A DNA stretch of 64,000 nucleotides. Origin: Polynucleobacter sp. MWH-S4W17. GTDB lineage: Bacteria; Pseudomonadota; Gammaproteobacteria; Burkholderiales; Burkholderiaceae. Shown in pieces: positions 48,701 to 57,891 of the stretch (position 1 is the stretch's first letter; the number at the start of each line of letters is the position of its first letter). The notes beneath the pieces were generated by a model. That model was not told the DNA's origin. It saw only the letters and a list, made by a program, of their open reading frames with translations, and ran no database searches. The stretch spans positions 434,001 through 498,000 of the forward strand of contig NZ_CP061295.1 of the NCBI RefSeq assembly GCF_018687535.1, in the 5' to 3' direction. The position numbers and the translations under genes were made by a program.

Positions 48701-50338
48701 TTAAGATCGCTTAATATTGGGGGCCGCTAGACCATCAATTAAAATATTGATACAGGATGGGAGCTGACTTTTGTAGGCGCGCTTGGCAGCCGGAAGTACT
48801 TCATTTGAATCGCTGACTAACTCGCCATACCCGCCAAATGCTTCGCATACTTTCTCGTAATTGGAGGGTAGAAGTTCGCAGCCAATAGTTCTATCTTTCC
48901 CATAATCTCTAACCTGGATCTGGTACTCCGCATTCCAGCGAGCATCATTTCCAACAATTAAGATAAATGGCAATTTATAACGAACGGCAGTATCAATCTC
49001 GGCACAATGAAAACCAAAGGTGCCATCCCCCACCACTGCAATAATCGGAGAGTCGGGCTTTGCGACTCTCGCGGCGGTTGCAAAGGGTAGTCCGGCGCCG
49101 ATGGAGCCAGCAACACCATTTAGAATCCGGTTTGGGGCCTGTAAGCAGGCTTGTGCCCATTGACCAATTTCCCCGCCATCACTGATGAGGATAGAGTCTG
49201 GATGGCTATCAAGAATTTCTTGAAGTGGTGCAAGTGCCTGAACTGGGTGAATATTGCCATTTCTCGGTGCAAGATCTTTCCAGGCGCTTGGACGGAAATC
49301 TATCGACTCATGAACCTCTTGTTGCCATTTAGAGGGAGAGACTATGTTAACTTGGGAGGTAAGTACAAATGCATCAATTGCGCTTGGAGTATCGGATTCG
49401 AGACTATGGAGTAATCTATCTCCTACTGCATTCTTCGTGCGTTTAATCTCATCCACATCGGGATCGATTTGTAAAAAGACGCAATCTTTTTTGAACCCAG
49501 GGCTTTGAGCAAACTTTAAGGTAAAGTCCACCTTCTTACCTAAAAGCAACACGCAATCTGCTTGACTCAATACCTCCGAAAAAGCGCCTAGACTTGGGTC
49601 GCCAATTCCACGTGGGCTTTCCATACCGACTACAGGTATGCCCAGGGCATTTTCAAGTTTCTTTAGTTTGATGCGACCTTTTTTTGATTGCATCATCGGG
49701 CCAGTGAGGATGAGTGGCTTGTCGGCTTTTCTTAGTTGCGCAATAAATTGATCAAGATCAGCGCTTCTTGTGATGTTGCGCTCTGCCTCGAAAGATTCTG
49801 CATCGAGAGTTGGAGTGTTTGCGGGGAGGGGTGACTCAAGTACATCGGTAGGTAGGCTAAGGTGAACGGGTCCAGGCCTACCAGATTTTGCAATACGTAT
49901 TGCCTTTGCAAGATCTACGGCTAAATCTTCTGCTTTTTGGCAAACCCAAGATGCTTTAGTTAATGGCGCTGCGATTTCTGCTTGCTCCATTTCTTGGAAT
50001 GCACCTTTCCCTAGCTGTCCAACAGGCGCATGACCAGATAAAAGAACGACAGGTGATTCTGCCATTGCAGCGGTATACAAGGCTGAAACTGCATTAGCGT
50101 GACCTGGACCACCGGTAACTAGCGCTATACCAACGTCTCCAGTAAGTCTAGCCCATGCATCCGACATATGAACGGCGGCACCCTCATGGCGTGTGTGAAT
50201 CAAATCAATCTTTGTTCCAAAGATTGCATCATAGACTGGCATGATGTGATTGCCGGATAGTGTAAAAATTTTATTAATGCCTGCGGTCTCAAACGCTTCT
50301 ACTAGTGCTTGGGCGCCATTTTTTGCCTTTGTGTTCAT
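48701..50338 (-). CDS. ThDP-dependent enzyme, acetolactate synthase/decarboxylase-like
   Basis: A 545-residue ThDP enzyme. E52 in TRHEGAAVHMSDA activates the cofactor. LVTGGPGHANAVSAL and the C-terminal GDGTFGFHCAEID with NDARWN bind diphosphate and Mg. The family covers acetolactate synthase, benzoylformate decarboxylase, oxalyl-CoA decarboxylase and sulfoacetaldehyde acetyltransferase; I cannot assign the reaction. Between a Bug protein and a 2-hydroxyacid dehydrogenase, a 2-oxoacid decarboxylase or ligase is likely, possibly for sulfopyruvate (inference). Confidence 0.85.
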   Translation of the reverse strand: MNTKAKNGAQALVEAFETAGINKIFTLSGNHIMPVYDAIFGTKIDLIHTRHEGAAVHMSDAWARLTGDVGIALVTGGPGHANAVSALYTAAMAESPVVLLSGHAPVGQLGKGAFQEMEQAEIAAPLTKASWVCQKAEDLAVDLAKAIRIAKSGRPGPVHLSLPTDVLESPLPANTPTLDAESFEAERNITRSADLDQFIAQLRKADKPLILTGPMMQSKKGRIKLKKLENALGIPVVGMESPRGIGDPSLGAFSEVLSQADCVLLLGKKVDFTLKFAQSPGFKKDCVFLQIDPDVDEIKRTKNAVGDRLLHSLESDTPSAIDAFVLTSQVNIVSPSKWQQEVHESIDFRPSAWKDLAPRNGNIHPVQALAPLQEILDSHPDSILISDGGEIGQWAQACLQAPNRILNGVAGSIGAGLPFATAARVAKPDSPIIAVVGDGTFGFHCAEIDTAVRYKLPFILIVGNDARWNAEYQIQVRDYGKDRTIGCELLPSNYEKVCEAFGGYGELVSDSNEVLPAAKRAYKSQLPSCINILIDGLAAPNIKRS

Positions 50339-50355
50339 TTTTGTCTTTGTATAAA

Positions 50356-51348
50356 TTATTTGATCCCAAGCTGTGTGCTTAGTTTTGAATAGGAAACATA
50401 CTGAGAGGCTGCAAATTTTTCTGTATCAATAGGTGAAAGAATTCTTGGTATCCCGCCATAGCGAACATTGCCAGCTTGCCAATTAGCATCTTTATCAGCT
50501 ATTGCTAAGACTTCTATCCACTTGTTTACAACTTCTGGACTTAACTTTGGTGGGCCATAGAGTGCGCTCCATCCAACAATAGCCTCTAGTTGTGGCATGC
50601 CAACCTCTTTGGCCGTTGGAACCGTTGGAATCTCTTTAACGCGCTCAGGTGTTGTAACAACAAGGGCGCGTAATTTTCCGCTGCTAATCTGAGTAAGGGC
50701 TGAAGTTAAATTGCCGCAACTAAAATCAACCTCTTTTGCAAGTACTGCCACCACGGCTTCCGAGCCCCCCTTGTAGCTCACATTAATAGCGGCCTCTGGT
50801 TTCAATTTCAGGGTCTGAAGAATGAGTTGTGGGCCAAAGTTGAGGATGGTTCCTGGGCCCGATGAGCTGTAATTTAGTTTTCCGGGTTGGGAGCTAATGG
50901 CCTTAGTGAGGTCATCAAAAGTTTTGTACGGCGAATCAGGATGAACAACGCAGACGACTGGATTTAATTCTAGAAGACCAATGAATGTGAAGTCATTCCA
51001 TTTGTAACTTAGGTCTGACTTCATTGCTGGTAAAACCACTTGGGAGCCTACTCTTGCCATTAGAAGAGTGTAGCCATCTGGGGCTGCGTCTTTTACAAAT
51101 TGAGAACCTATTGCTCCGCTTGCACCGCCCTTGTTGCTAATGATGATAGATTGCTTAAGTACATTTTGGGCGACTATTGCTAAATTCCGGGCTGATTGGT
51201 CTGCATCTCCTCCGGGATTAAAGGGGACAACAATCGTAATGGGTTTGTTGGGATATGTCTGCGCCGATAAAGAGCTTGAGACACCAATGATTGAGGAGGC
51301 AATAATTTTTAATGCTGAACTAAATGCAATATTTTTATTAAATCTCAT
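50356..51348 (-). CDS. Bug/TctC-family binding protein
   Basis: A 330-residue periplasmic protein with signal peptide (SSLSAQTYPNKP, cleavage near SAQ). ITIVVPFNPGGDADQSARN and AAPDGYTLLMAR are Bug hallmarks. It starts a reverse-strand run with the ThDP and FAD enzymes (gaps of 17 and 1 bases), so its ligand is probably their substrate. AGGAG precedes the ATG. No TctA or TctB gene is present in the window. Confidence 0.9.
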   Translation of the reverse strand: MRFNKNIAFSSALKIIASSIIGVSSSLSAQTYPNKPITIVVPFNPGGDADQSARNLAIVAQNVLKQSIIISNKGGASGAIGSQFVKDAAPDGYTLLMARVGSQVVLPAMKSDLSYKWNDFTFIGLLELNPVVCVVHPDSPYKTFDDLTKAISSQPGKLNYSSSGPGTILNFGPQLILQTLKLKPEAAINVSYKGGSEAVVAVLAKEVDFSCGNLTSALTQISSGKLRALVVTTPERVKEIPTVPTAKEVGMPQLEAIVGWSALYGPPKLSPEVVNKWIEVLAIADKDANWQAGNVRYGGIPRILSPIDTEKFAASQYVSYSKLSTQLGIK

Positions 51349-51381
51349 ACGAGCTCCTAGAGCAGATGATGTACTTGGGTG

Positions 51382-51411
51382 AAAAAAGCCACTTATCTAC
51401 GTGGCTTTTTT
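51382..51411 (-). terminator. Terminator between two Bug genes
   Basis: AAAAAAGCCAC near 51382-51392 and GTGGCTTTTTT 51401-51411 form an 11-bp stem around an 8-base loop. It lies just after the stop of the Bug gene at 51417 on the reverse strand, so that gene is a separate unit from the run that starts at 51348. Confidence 0.85.
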
Positions 51412-51416
51412 ATTTC

Positions 51417-52403
51417 TTACTGGGCGCTAATATTGCGACCCTTGATCACCTTATCCCAAACAACTGACTCGGCTTTTACTTGCGATTCAAATTCTTTCTG
51501 ATTATTAACTACTGCAGTTAAGCCATTCAAATCTAAACTGGCTTTTAGGGCTTCAGAGCTAACGGCTTTAACAGTGGCAGCATAGATCTTCTCTGTAATT
51601 GCATTGGGTGTTCCAGCTGGCGCGATTAATCCAAACCAACCAGTTGACTCGAAACCAGGAATGCCTGCTTCCGAAACAGTTGGAACATCAGGTAATTGTT
51701 TTGAGCGTTTTGAGCTTGTTACAGCCAATGGTTTAATTTGACCTGATTTGGCAAAGCCTGTTGCGGCTGTTAAGTTACCAACCATAAAGTCAATTTGACC
51801 TGCTACCAAGTCATTGATCGCAGCGGATTCTCCCTTGTAAGGCACGTGAGTTGCTGGGATGTTTGCGGAATAAGTCAAATTCTCTGCTGCCATGTGAACC
51901 TGGCTGCCAATACCTGCAGAACCAAAATTGAGATCTTTGGTTTTTGCATAAGCAATGAATTCAGCAAGATTTTTAACTGGCAATTTGGTACTTACCGAAA
52001 CCAACATCGGACCACTGGCTACATTGGTAATGTAGACAAAGTCCTTGGCATAGTTCACTGGTAATTTCTTATAGAGAAAGGGGTTTACCGTCAGCATGCT
52101 TCCGGATGCAAGCATGATGGTGTAGCCATCAGCAGGTGATTGCGCTACAAATTCAGCAGCAATATTTCCTCCTGCACCTGGTTTATTTTCTACAATCACA
52201 TTTTGACCAAGGTCTTTAGTGAGTTGCTGGGCCAGTAGGCGCCCCAGAATATCAGTGGTGCCACCTGCGGCAAAAGGAATAATAAGTTTGATGGGTTTTG
52301 TTGGCCAGTTTTGCGCCATAGCTAAAGGCGATGTGAGTAGGGCAAGTGCGCCCGCAATCAATGCAATTTTTTTCCCTAGCTTGCTGATGTGTTGCTTAAA
52401 CAT
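51417..52403 (-). CDS. Bug/TctC-family binding protein (second in island)
   Basis: 328 residues from ATG 52403, which has GGAGAAAG upstream; the longer frame to 52433 places that site inside the coding part. The signal peptide is GALALLTSPLAMAQ. WPTKPIKLIIPFAAGGTTDILGR, PGAGGNIAAEFVAQSPADGYT and VPTVSEAGIPGFEST are typical Bug segments. It is divergent from the slcC-comC-suyAB operon, suggesting sulfolactate as ligand, as for TctC-type SlcH in Chromohalobacter (inference). Confidence 0.9.
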   Translation of the reverse strand: MFKQHISKLGKKIALIAGALALLTSPLAMAQNWPTKPIKLIIPFAAGGTTDILGRLLAQQLTKDLGQNVIVENKPGAGGNIAAEFVAQSPADGYTIMLASGSMLTVNPFLYKKLPVNYAKDFVYITNVASGPMLVSVSTKLPVKNLAEFIAYAKTKDLNFGSAGIGSQVHMAAENLTYSANIPATHVPYKGESAAINDLVAGQIDFMVGNLTAATGFAKSGQIKPLAVTSSKRSKQLPDVPTVSEAGIPGFESTGWFGLIAPAGTPNAITEKIYAATVKAVSSEALKASLDLNGLTAVVNNQKEFESQVKAESVVWDKVIKGRNISAQ

Positions 52404-52577
52404 GCTTACTTTCTCCGGTGTTAATTTGATCAAAATATCTTATCTGCATTTGCATCTAAAAATTCGTGAGATCTCAATTTATTAGTTATAAGCTTATGTA
52501 TTACCAGTGTCTCCTCCATCCTGGTGTTGCGCAATCTCTTTCGTAATTGCACCGCACAATAAAGAGGGTATTGCAAG

Positions 52578-52607
52578 ATATCTAAATCATCTATATGATC
52601 TAGATAT
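52578..52607. promoter_or_regulatory. 30-bp near-perfect palindrome overlapping the slcC start
   Basis: Pairing outward from the centre at 52592/52593, 13 of 15 base pairs match. The outer arms ATATCTA 52578-52584 and TAGATAT 52601-52607 are perfect, as are inner ATCAT/ATGAT. Its right arm includes the first two bases of the slcC ATG at 52606. It lies in the 202-base divergent gap. The GntR regulator at 56084 is the likely ligand. Confidence 0.65.
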
Positions 52608-53535
52608 GTCATCTATTTTGATCTCCGAGTTCATCACAAGTCAAGCCCTAGAAACCCTGCGTTCTCAGCATGATGTTTCTTACGAGCCAGAGTTATATAA
52701 AGATCGCCCAGCATTAATTGCTGCGATGCAAAATATTGAGGGCCTGATTGTTCGTAACCTCACCCAAGTTAATGAAGAGATATTGGTAGGCGCTCCCAAA
52801 CTGAAAGTGGTGGGGCGTCTTGGTGTTGGTCTAGAGAATATCGAGCTGCCTGCGTGCGCTAAACGCAATATCAAAGTAATCCCAGCTACCGGGGCTAATG
52901 CGGATTCAGTGGCTGAATATGTTGTTGGAGCTGCAGTTGCATTAACAAGGGGTTTTATCCCAGCTACGATTGCAACACTAAAGGGTGAGTGGCCACGCCC
53001 ACGTTTCTCTAGTTACCATGAGTTCCTAGGTAAGACCATCGGAATTGTTGGCTTTGGCAGTATCGGCAGAGTGGTGGCCAAAAAAGCCCATGCTTTTGGT
53101 TTGCAATGCTTTGCTTACGATCCAATGCTGTCTGGCAGCTCAGTCGAGCTTGACGGATTTTCAGTGCCCTTGCTTTCTTTGGGCGACCTTCTTGCAAAGA
53201 GTGATGCCGTTACTTTGCATCTACCATTTTTGCCTGAAACAAAGAATTTATTTAATGCAGCCACTTTAGATCAAATGAAAAAAGGGGGTTGCCTCATTAA
53301 TACTGCACGTGGCGGTATTGTTGATGAGAATGCGCTTGCAGAGCGTCTAAGGTCTGGTGCTATTGGCGGGGCTGCCATGGATGTATTTTTGGCAGAGCCT
53401 GCAAAAGATCTAAGTCACTTTGTTGGAATTGAAAATCTCATTCTGACTCCTCACATTGCTGGCGTTACTCACGAGAGTAATGAGCGTGTTAGTCAAATGA
53501 TTGCCGATGAAGTAAATCGTTTTTTGGGAGCTTAA
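52606..53535 (+). CDS. slcC: D-2-hydroxyacid dehydrogenase, (S)-sulfolactate dehydrogenase type
   Basis: 309 residues from ATG 52606 (MSSILISEFI), where the family begins; the frame is open upstream to 52507 but unlike the family. The NAD motif GIVGFGSIGR, the catalytic Arg in NTARGGIVDE, Glu and His in LTPHIAGVTHESNER are present. Next to comC and suyAB this matches SlcC of Chromohalobacter salexigens, which oxidises (S)-3-sulfolactate to sulfopyruvate. Sequence alone would only say phosphoglycerate dehydrogenase-like. No ribosome site precedes the ATG. Confidence 0.82.
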   Translation: MSSILISEFITSQALETLRSQHDVSYEPELYKDRPALIAAMQNIEGLIVRNLTQVNEEILVGAPKLKVVGRLGVGLENIELPACAKRNIKVIPATGANADSVAEYVVGAAVALTRGFIPATIATLKGEWPRPRFSSYHEFLGKTIGIVGFGSIGRVVAKKAHAFGLQCFAYDPMLSGSSVELDGFSVPLLSLGDLLAKSDAVTLHLPFLPETKNLFNAATLDQMKKGGCLINTARGGIVDENALAERLRSGAIGGAAMDVFLAEPAKDLSHFVGIENLILTPHIAGVTHESNERVSQMIADEVNRFLGA

Positions 53536-53536
53536 T

Positions 53537-54547
53537 GTGAACTTGTCTTATCAAAAAATGGTTGAGTTAGCATCTGCGGGGCTTATGGCAGCAGGCATTG
53601 GCGAGAAGGCAGCTTTTGAGACAGCGCAATTTTTAGCGCTTGCTGAATTAGATGGCTTGGCATCCCATGGCCTTGCACGCGTCGCGCAATATGCTGGACA
53701 TGCCAAAAATGGTCGTGTTGAGCTAGCCCCTAAAATTAAAGTGCGAGCTTTTAAAACATCGGCAGCATTGGTAGATGCATGTGATGGCCTGGCATTCCCA
53801 GCACTTCGCTTTGCTACAGACCTCTCCGTAAATTTAGCCTCTAAATCAGGCGTTGGTTTAGTGGCCGTTACCAATAGCCATCACTTTGGTGTTGCTGGGC
53901 ACTTTGTAGAAGCTGCAGCCCGAGCGGGCTATATTTCCCTCTTATTTGGTAATACACCTGCCGCCATGCCAATGGTTGGTGGCAGTAAGGCTATTTTTGG
54001 TACCAATCCACTGGCTGCGGCATTTCCAGTTGCAAAGCGTGATCCATTGGTGATTGATATGTCTTTGTCTGCTGTTGCACGTGGCAAATTGCTGGTAGCT
54101 GCCAAGAAGGGTGAATCCATTCCTGAGGGCTGGGCATTAACTGCTGATGGAAAACCTACAACAGATCCCCAAGAAGGCCTGAAGGGCTTAATGGTTCCCT
54201 TGGGCGGTGACAAGGGCGCATTACTAGCTTTGATTATTGAGCTCTTAGTTGTAGGTCTATCGGGCAGCAGATTCTCCTATGAGGCTGACTCATTCTTTGA
54301 TGCCAAAGGTAATCGCCCTCGCATTGGACAGCTGCTGCTAACCATTGATCCAGGTTTGGCAGGAAGCCAAGTATTCGCAAACAAAATGCATGATTTTCTA
54401 AAGACTTTGGCAGCGGATGCGGGAACGCGCTTGCCGGGTCAGCGCCGCTTTAAGCAGCGCGCTGTTGGATTTAAAGAAGGCGTCACTGTTTCTGATGTGG
54501 TTGTAGAAGAAATTCAGGCTGGTATTCGCCAGTCATGGGGTACTTAG
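53537..54547 (+). CDS. comC: Malate/L-lactate dehydrogenase-family (R)-sulfolactate dehydrogenase
   Basis: 336 residues from GTG 53537 with GGAG seven bases before it, one base after slcC. Family marks: LDGLASHGLARV, VTNSHHFGVAGHF (catalytic His), FGTNPLAAAFP and KGALLALIIELL. ComC reduces sulfopyruvate to (R)-sulfolactate with NADPH. With SlcC it racemises sulfolactate so that the (R)-specific lyase SuyAB can use both enantiomers. The family also includes ureidoglycolate and malate dehydrogenases, but the context is decisive. Confidence 0.85.
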   Translation: MNLSYQKMVELASAGLMAAGIGEKAAFETAQFLALAELDGLASHGLARVAQYAGHAKNGRVELAPKIKVRAFKTSAALVDACDGLAFPALRFATDLSVNLASKSGVGLVAVTNSHHFGVAGHFVEAAARAGYISLLFGNTPAAMPMVGGSKAIFGTNPLAAAFPVAKRDPLVIDMSLSAVARGKLLVAAKKGESIPEGWALTADGKPTTDPQEGLKGLMVPLGGDKGALLALIIELLVVGLSGSRFSYEADSFFDAKGNRPRIGQLLLTIDPGLAGSQVFANKMHDFLKTLAADAGTRLPGQRRFKQRAVGFKEGVTVSDVVVEEIQAGIRQSWGT

Positions 54548-54577
54548 TAGTTCAACAAGATTAAAGAGGAGAAAGTA

Positions 54578-54859
54578 ATGATCCATTTTGTCGTGCATGA
54601 GCCAGGAGATGGCGTAGGTGTAGTAGTTGTTGAAGGCGTTAAAGCTGGAGATGATTTAATTGGTTGGGTGATGGACGGAGATTTAACGCTCAATATGAAA
54701 TCTGAGAGTGATATTCCAATCGGTCACAAAATCTCATTAAATGAATTTAAGTCAGGCGATACGGTGATGAAGTATGGCGTGGACATCGGCAAGGTTGTAG
54801 CTCCCATTAAAAAAGGCGAGCACCTTCATGTCCAAAACGTAAAAACTAAGCGCTGGTAA
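54578..54859 (+). CDS. suyA: 3-sulfolactate sulfo-lyase small subunit
   Basis: A 93-residue SAF-domain protein like the small part of altronate dehydratase (UxaA). HKISLNEFKSGDTVMKYG and IGKVVAPIKKGEHLHVQNV are the characteristic strands. With SuyB it cleaves (R)-3-sulfolactate to pyruvate and sulfite. AGAGGAGAAAG precedes the ATG, the best ribosome site in this operon. It is 30 bases after comC and 41 before suyB. Confidence 0.9.
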   Translation: MIHFVVHEPGDGVGVVVVEGVKAGDDLIGWVMDGDLTLNMKSESDIPIGHKISLNEFKSGDTVMKYGVDIGKVVAPIKKGEHLHVQNVKTKRW

Positions 54860-54900
54860 TCCAGACTCTTATTCACCCATTCATTTAGAAAGAAAACAAG

Positions 54901-56073
54901 ATGATTAATTTGAAAGACGCGAGCTTCATGGGTTACCGCCGTGAAAATGGCCGCATGGGAATTCGTAATCACGTATTAGTTTTGCCTTTAGATGATTTGT
55001 CCAATGCAGCTTGCGAAGCTGTGGCAAACAACATCAAAGGAACTCAGGCTATTCCTCACTCATATGGACGCCTGCAGTTTGGTGCCGACTTGGATCTACA
55101 CTTTCGCACCTTGATTGGTACGGGTTCTAATCCAAACGTAGCCGCTGTAGTGGTAATCGGTATTGAACCGCAATGGACAAAAATTGTAGTGGATGGCATT
55201 AAAGCTTCCGGTAAGCCAGTTGAAGGTTTCTGGATTGAGGGTAATGGCGATACAGCTACGATTGCTTCTGCTAGCAAAGCTGCATACAAAATGATGAAGC
55301 ATGCCTCTAAGCAAAAGCGGGTTAAAGCACCTTTATCTGAATTATGGGTATCTACCAAGTGCGGTGAGTCTGATACAACATCTGGTTGCGGTGCTAACCC
55401 AACCGTTGGTGATGCATTTGACAAGCTCTATGGCATTGGTTCTACCTTGGTTTTCGGTGAGACTACAGAGTTAACAGGTGGCGAGCATTTGGTTGAAGCA
55501 CGTTGCCGCACTCCAGAAGTAAAGAAAAAGTTCCGCGAAATGTTTGATCGTTATCAGGATGTTATTGAGCGTCATAAAACAAGCGACTTATCTGACTCAC
55601 AGCCAACTAAAGGCAATATTGCCGGTGGATTGACTACGATTGAAGAAAAAGCCTTGGGCAATATTCAGAAGATCGGTAAGAAATGTATCGTTGATAGCGT
55701 CCTAGATAAGGGTGAAGAGCCTAAGATCCCGGGTTTGCACTTTATGGATTCCTCATCAGCTGCTGCTGAAATGGTGACCTTGTGTGCTGCCGCTGGATTT
55801 GCTGCTCACTTCTTCCCAACAGGGCAGGGCAACGTGATCGGTAATGCAATTCTTCCCGTGATTAAGATTTGCGCTAATCCGAAAACAGTTCGTACGATGG
55901 GTGAGCACATTGACGTTGATGTGTCTGGACTCTTGCGTCGTGAAGAGAATATGGATGATGCTGGTAATAAACTATTAGAGTGCCTGGTACGTACGGCTGA
56001 TGGTGAATTAACTGCTTCCGAGATTCTCGGGCACCGTGAATTCGTATTAACTCGTTTATACGAATCAGCATAA
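54901..56073 (+). CDS. suyB: 3-sulfolactate sulfo-lyase large subunit
   Basis: A 390-residue member of the altronate dehydratase large-subunit family. [20 protein letters not shown] opens the catalytic domain; metal or cluster-binding Cys are likely in [18 protein letters not shown] and the later CGAGG-like region. [14 protein letters not shown] and [21 protein letters not shown] fit the family. With suyA adjacent this is the desulfonating enzyme of the island. A sugar-acid dehydratase is much less likely in this context. Confidence 0.9.
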   Translation: MINLKDASFMGYRRENGRMGIRNHVLVLPLDDLSNAACEAVANNIKGTQAIPHSYGRLQFGADLDLHFRTLIGTGSNPNVAAVVVIGIEPQWTKIVVDGIKASGKPVEGFWIEGNGDTATIASASKAAYKMMKHASKQKRVKAPLSELWVSTKCGESDTTSGCGANPTVGDAFDKLYGIGSTLVFGETTELTGGEHLVEARCRTPEVKKKFREMFDRYQDVIERHKTSDLSDSQPTKGNIAGGLTTIEEKALGNIQKIGKKCIVDSVLDKGEEPKIPGLHFMDSSSAAAEMVTLCAAAGFAAHFFPTGQGNVIGNAILPVIKICANPKTVRTMGEHIDVDVSGLLRREENMDDAGNKLLECLVRTADGELTASEILGHREFVLTRLYESA

Positions 56074-56083
56074 GTATTAAAGT

Positions 56084-56803
56084 ATGAAGTCCCTGACCGC
56101 TTATCAAGAGGTAAAGCAAAAGATCACCGAGGATCTGGTCAGGGGTCGATACCCTATGGGGCAGGCCTTGCCTGCTGAAAAGGATCTATCGAAAGAACTA
56201 GATGTATCTATAGGAACCCTGCGTAAAGCGGTGGACGAGTTAGTTGCTGAAGGTATTGTGGTTCGTCGTCAAGGCAGGGGTACCTATGTTGCTGAGCATG
56301 ATCTCAAGCGTTTGTTGTATTACTTTTTCCACGTTGTAAAACATAATGCCGATAAAAAGAGTCACCCCAGGGTTGATCTTGTTTCTTTAACGAGTGCTGT
56401 TGCAAATAAAGAAGAGGCTAGTAAGCTTGCAATTAAGGAAGGTGCAGCAGTATGGCGTCTAGTCAATTGCCTTTACTTAGAAAATAAATGTGTGATGATT
56501 GACCAGATCACACTTGATAAGAAACGCTTTCAGAAACTCACACGGGCTGATTACATCAATCGTGAGGGAAGTATCTATCAGCTGTATCAAATGAAATATG
56601 GACAGACCGTAGTTCGTAGTAGCGAACGTTTAAGAGCGGGGCTTGCAAGCAAGCAGCATGCTGAGTGGCTTGATATCAAGCCAGACTCACCAGTTTTAAT
56701 TATCAGAAGGATTGCGTTAGGAATTCAGGATGAGCCCTTAGAGTGGCGTGTCTCCACACTGAATACCGAACACCATGAATACTTTAGCGAATTAGTGGTC
56801 TAG
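56084..56803 (+). CDS. suyR: GntR-family (HutC-type) transcriptional regulator
   Basis: A 239-residue regulator. The N-terminal wHTH has YPMGQALPAEKDLSKELDVS, GTLRKAVDELVAEGIVVRRQGRGTYVA. From about 90 onward it is a UTRA ligand domain (EGAAVWRLVNCLYLE, YGQTVVRSSERLRAG, SPVLIIRRIALG). It lies 10 bases after suyB and probably controls this operon through the palindrome at 52578, with sulfolactate or sulfopyruvate as effector (inference). Confidence 0.88.
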   Translation: MKSLTAYQEVKQKITEDLVRGRYPMGQALPAEKDLSKELDVSIGTLRKAVDELVAEGIVVRRQGRGTYVAEHDLKRLLYYFFHVVKHNADKKSHPRVDLVSLTSAVANKEEASKLAIKEGAAVWRLVNCLYLENKCVMIDQITLDKKRFQKLTRADYINREGSIYQLYQMKYGQTVVRSSERLRAGLASKQHAEWLDIKPDSPVLIIRRIALGIQDEPLEWRVSTLNTEHHEYFSELVV

Positions 56804-56808
56804 CACTT

Positions 56809-57801
56809 ATGTACAACGCAAGTAAGCGCAATTTACCAGGGTTAATGGTCTGTTTGGTGATAGCTATGTCCACCAGCTTTCTCTCGGAAAACTATGGTGG
56901 GCCACAACTTTTATATGCGTTGTTATTGGGCCTTTCACTTCATTTTCTTTATTTAAATGAGACCGTGAAGCCAGGCATTGACTTCTGCGCAAAGACTATT
57001 TTGCGTTTGGGAGTTGCATTTTTAGGCATCCGAATTACCTTTGCTGATATTAGTGCGATAGGACTGAATACCGGTTTTATGGTGATTGTGGCCGTTGTAT
57101 TAACTGTTTTCCTTGGATTTTTGCTCGCTAAACTTTTGAAACTATCCCCAGATTTTGGATTGATAGCGGGTGGGTCGGTTGGCATATGTGGCGCTTCTGC
57201 TGCTCTTGCAGTTGCCTCGGTGTTACCAAAGTCAAAAGAAAATGAGCAATTTACTTTGCTAGTTGTAGTTGGCGTCACTGTGTTGTCGACGATTGCGATG
57301 GTGATATATCCTTTTGCATTACAGATGCTCAATGTTGGGGCGCTTTCAGCGGGGATCTTTTTGGGCGCTACCATTCATGATGTGGCTCAGGTAGTTGCTG
57401 CGGGGATGCTTTTTGGTCCTGAGGCGGGCGATGTGGCAACTGTAGTTAAGTTATTTAGAGTGGCTCTATTGCTCCCAGTAGTTTTAGTGATTTCTATTTT
57501 CTTTGGCGCTCAAAAATCTACCAATAAGTTAGGTTGGAGTAGCCTACGATTAATTCCAACATTTTTATTGGGTTTTGTATCGCTTTCTATTGTGGCCTCA
57601 ATGCAAATATTGCCGGCTACTATCACCCATCAAATTGGCGGAGTATCACGCTGGATGTTAGTCATAGCAATTGCGGCCGCTGGATTGAAAACCAATTTCC
57701 AAGAGCTGGCAAAGCTAGGTTGGCAGCCGGTATTAATGTTGGTAATTGAAACCCTATTTATTGCTATTTTTGGACTCGTATTTATCTTGTATGCATCCTA
57801 G
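56809..57801 (+). CDS. suyZ: YeiH/COG2855-family putative sulfate or sulfite exporter
   Basis: A 330-residue membrane protein with nine to ten hydrophobic segments. GGSVGICGASAALAVASVLP and GATIHDVAQVVAAGMLFG are the signature segments of this family. Members next to suyAB or cuyA are proposed exporters of the sulfite set free by desulfonation. It starts five bases after the GntR gene, inside the same operon. Transport direction is not shown by sequence. Confidence 0.88.
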   Translation: MYNASKRNLPGLMVCLVIAMSTSFLSENYGGPQLLYALLLGLSLHFLYLNETVKPGIDFCAKTILRLGVAFLGIRITFADISAIGLNTGFMVIVAVVLTVFLGFLLAKLLKLSPDFGLIAGGSVGICGASAALAVASVLPKSKENEQFTLLVVVGVTVLSTIAMVIYPFALQMLNVGALSAGIFLGATIHDVAQVVAAGMLFGPEAGDVATVVKLFRVALLLPVVLVISIFFGAQKSTNKLGWSSLRLIPTFLLGFVSLSIVASMQILPATITHQIGGVSRWMLVIAIAAAGLKTNFQELAKLGWQPVLMLVIETLFIAIFGLVFILYAS

Positions 57802-57891
57802 GCTGAAAAGAAATAGCATTTCTTTATGCATTGGCTGTATGCTTTAAAAAAATATAAGCTAATCAGTGCGTATAACGGAGGCAAAGCATTT

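Noticed and set aside
48701..50338. Sulfoacetaldehyde acetyltransferase (xsc)
   Set aside because: No pta gene is adjacent and the segments look closer to acetolactate synthase/decarboxylase relatives; only the ThDP family can be supported.
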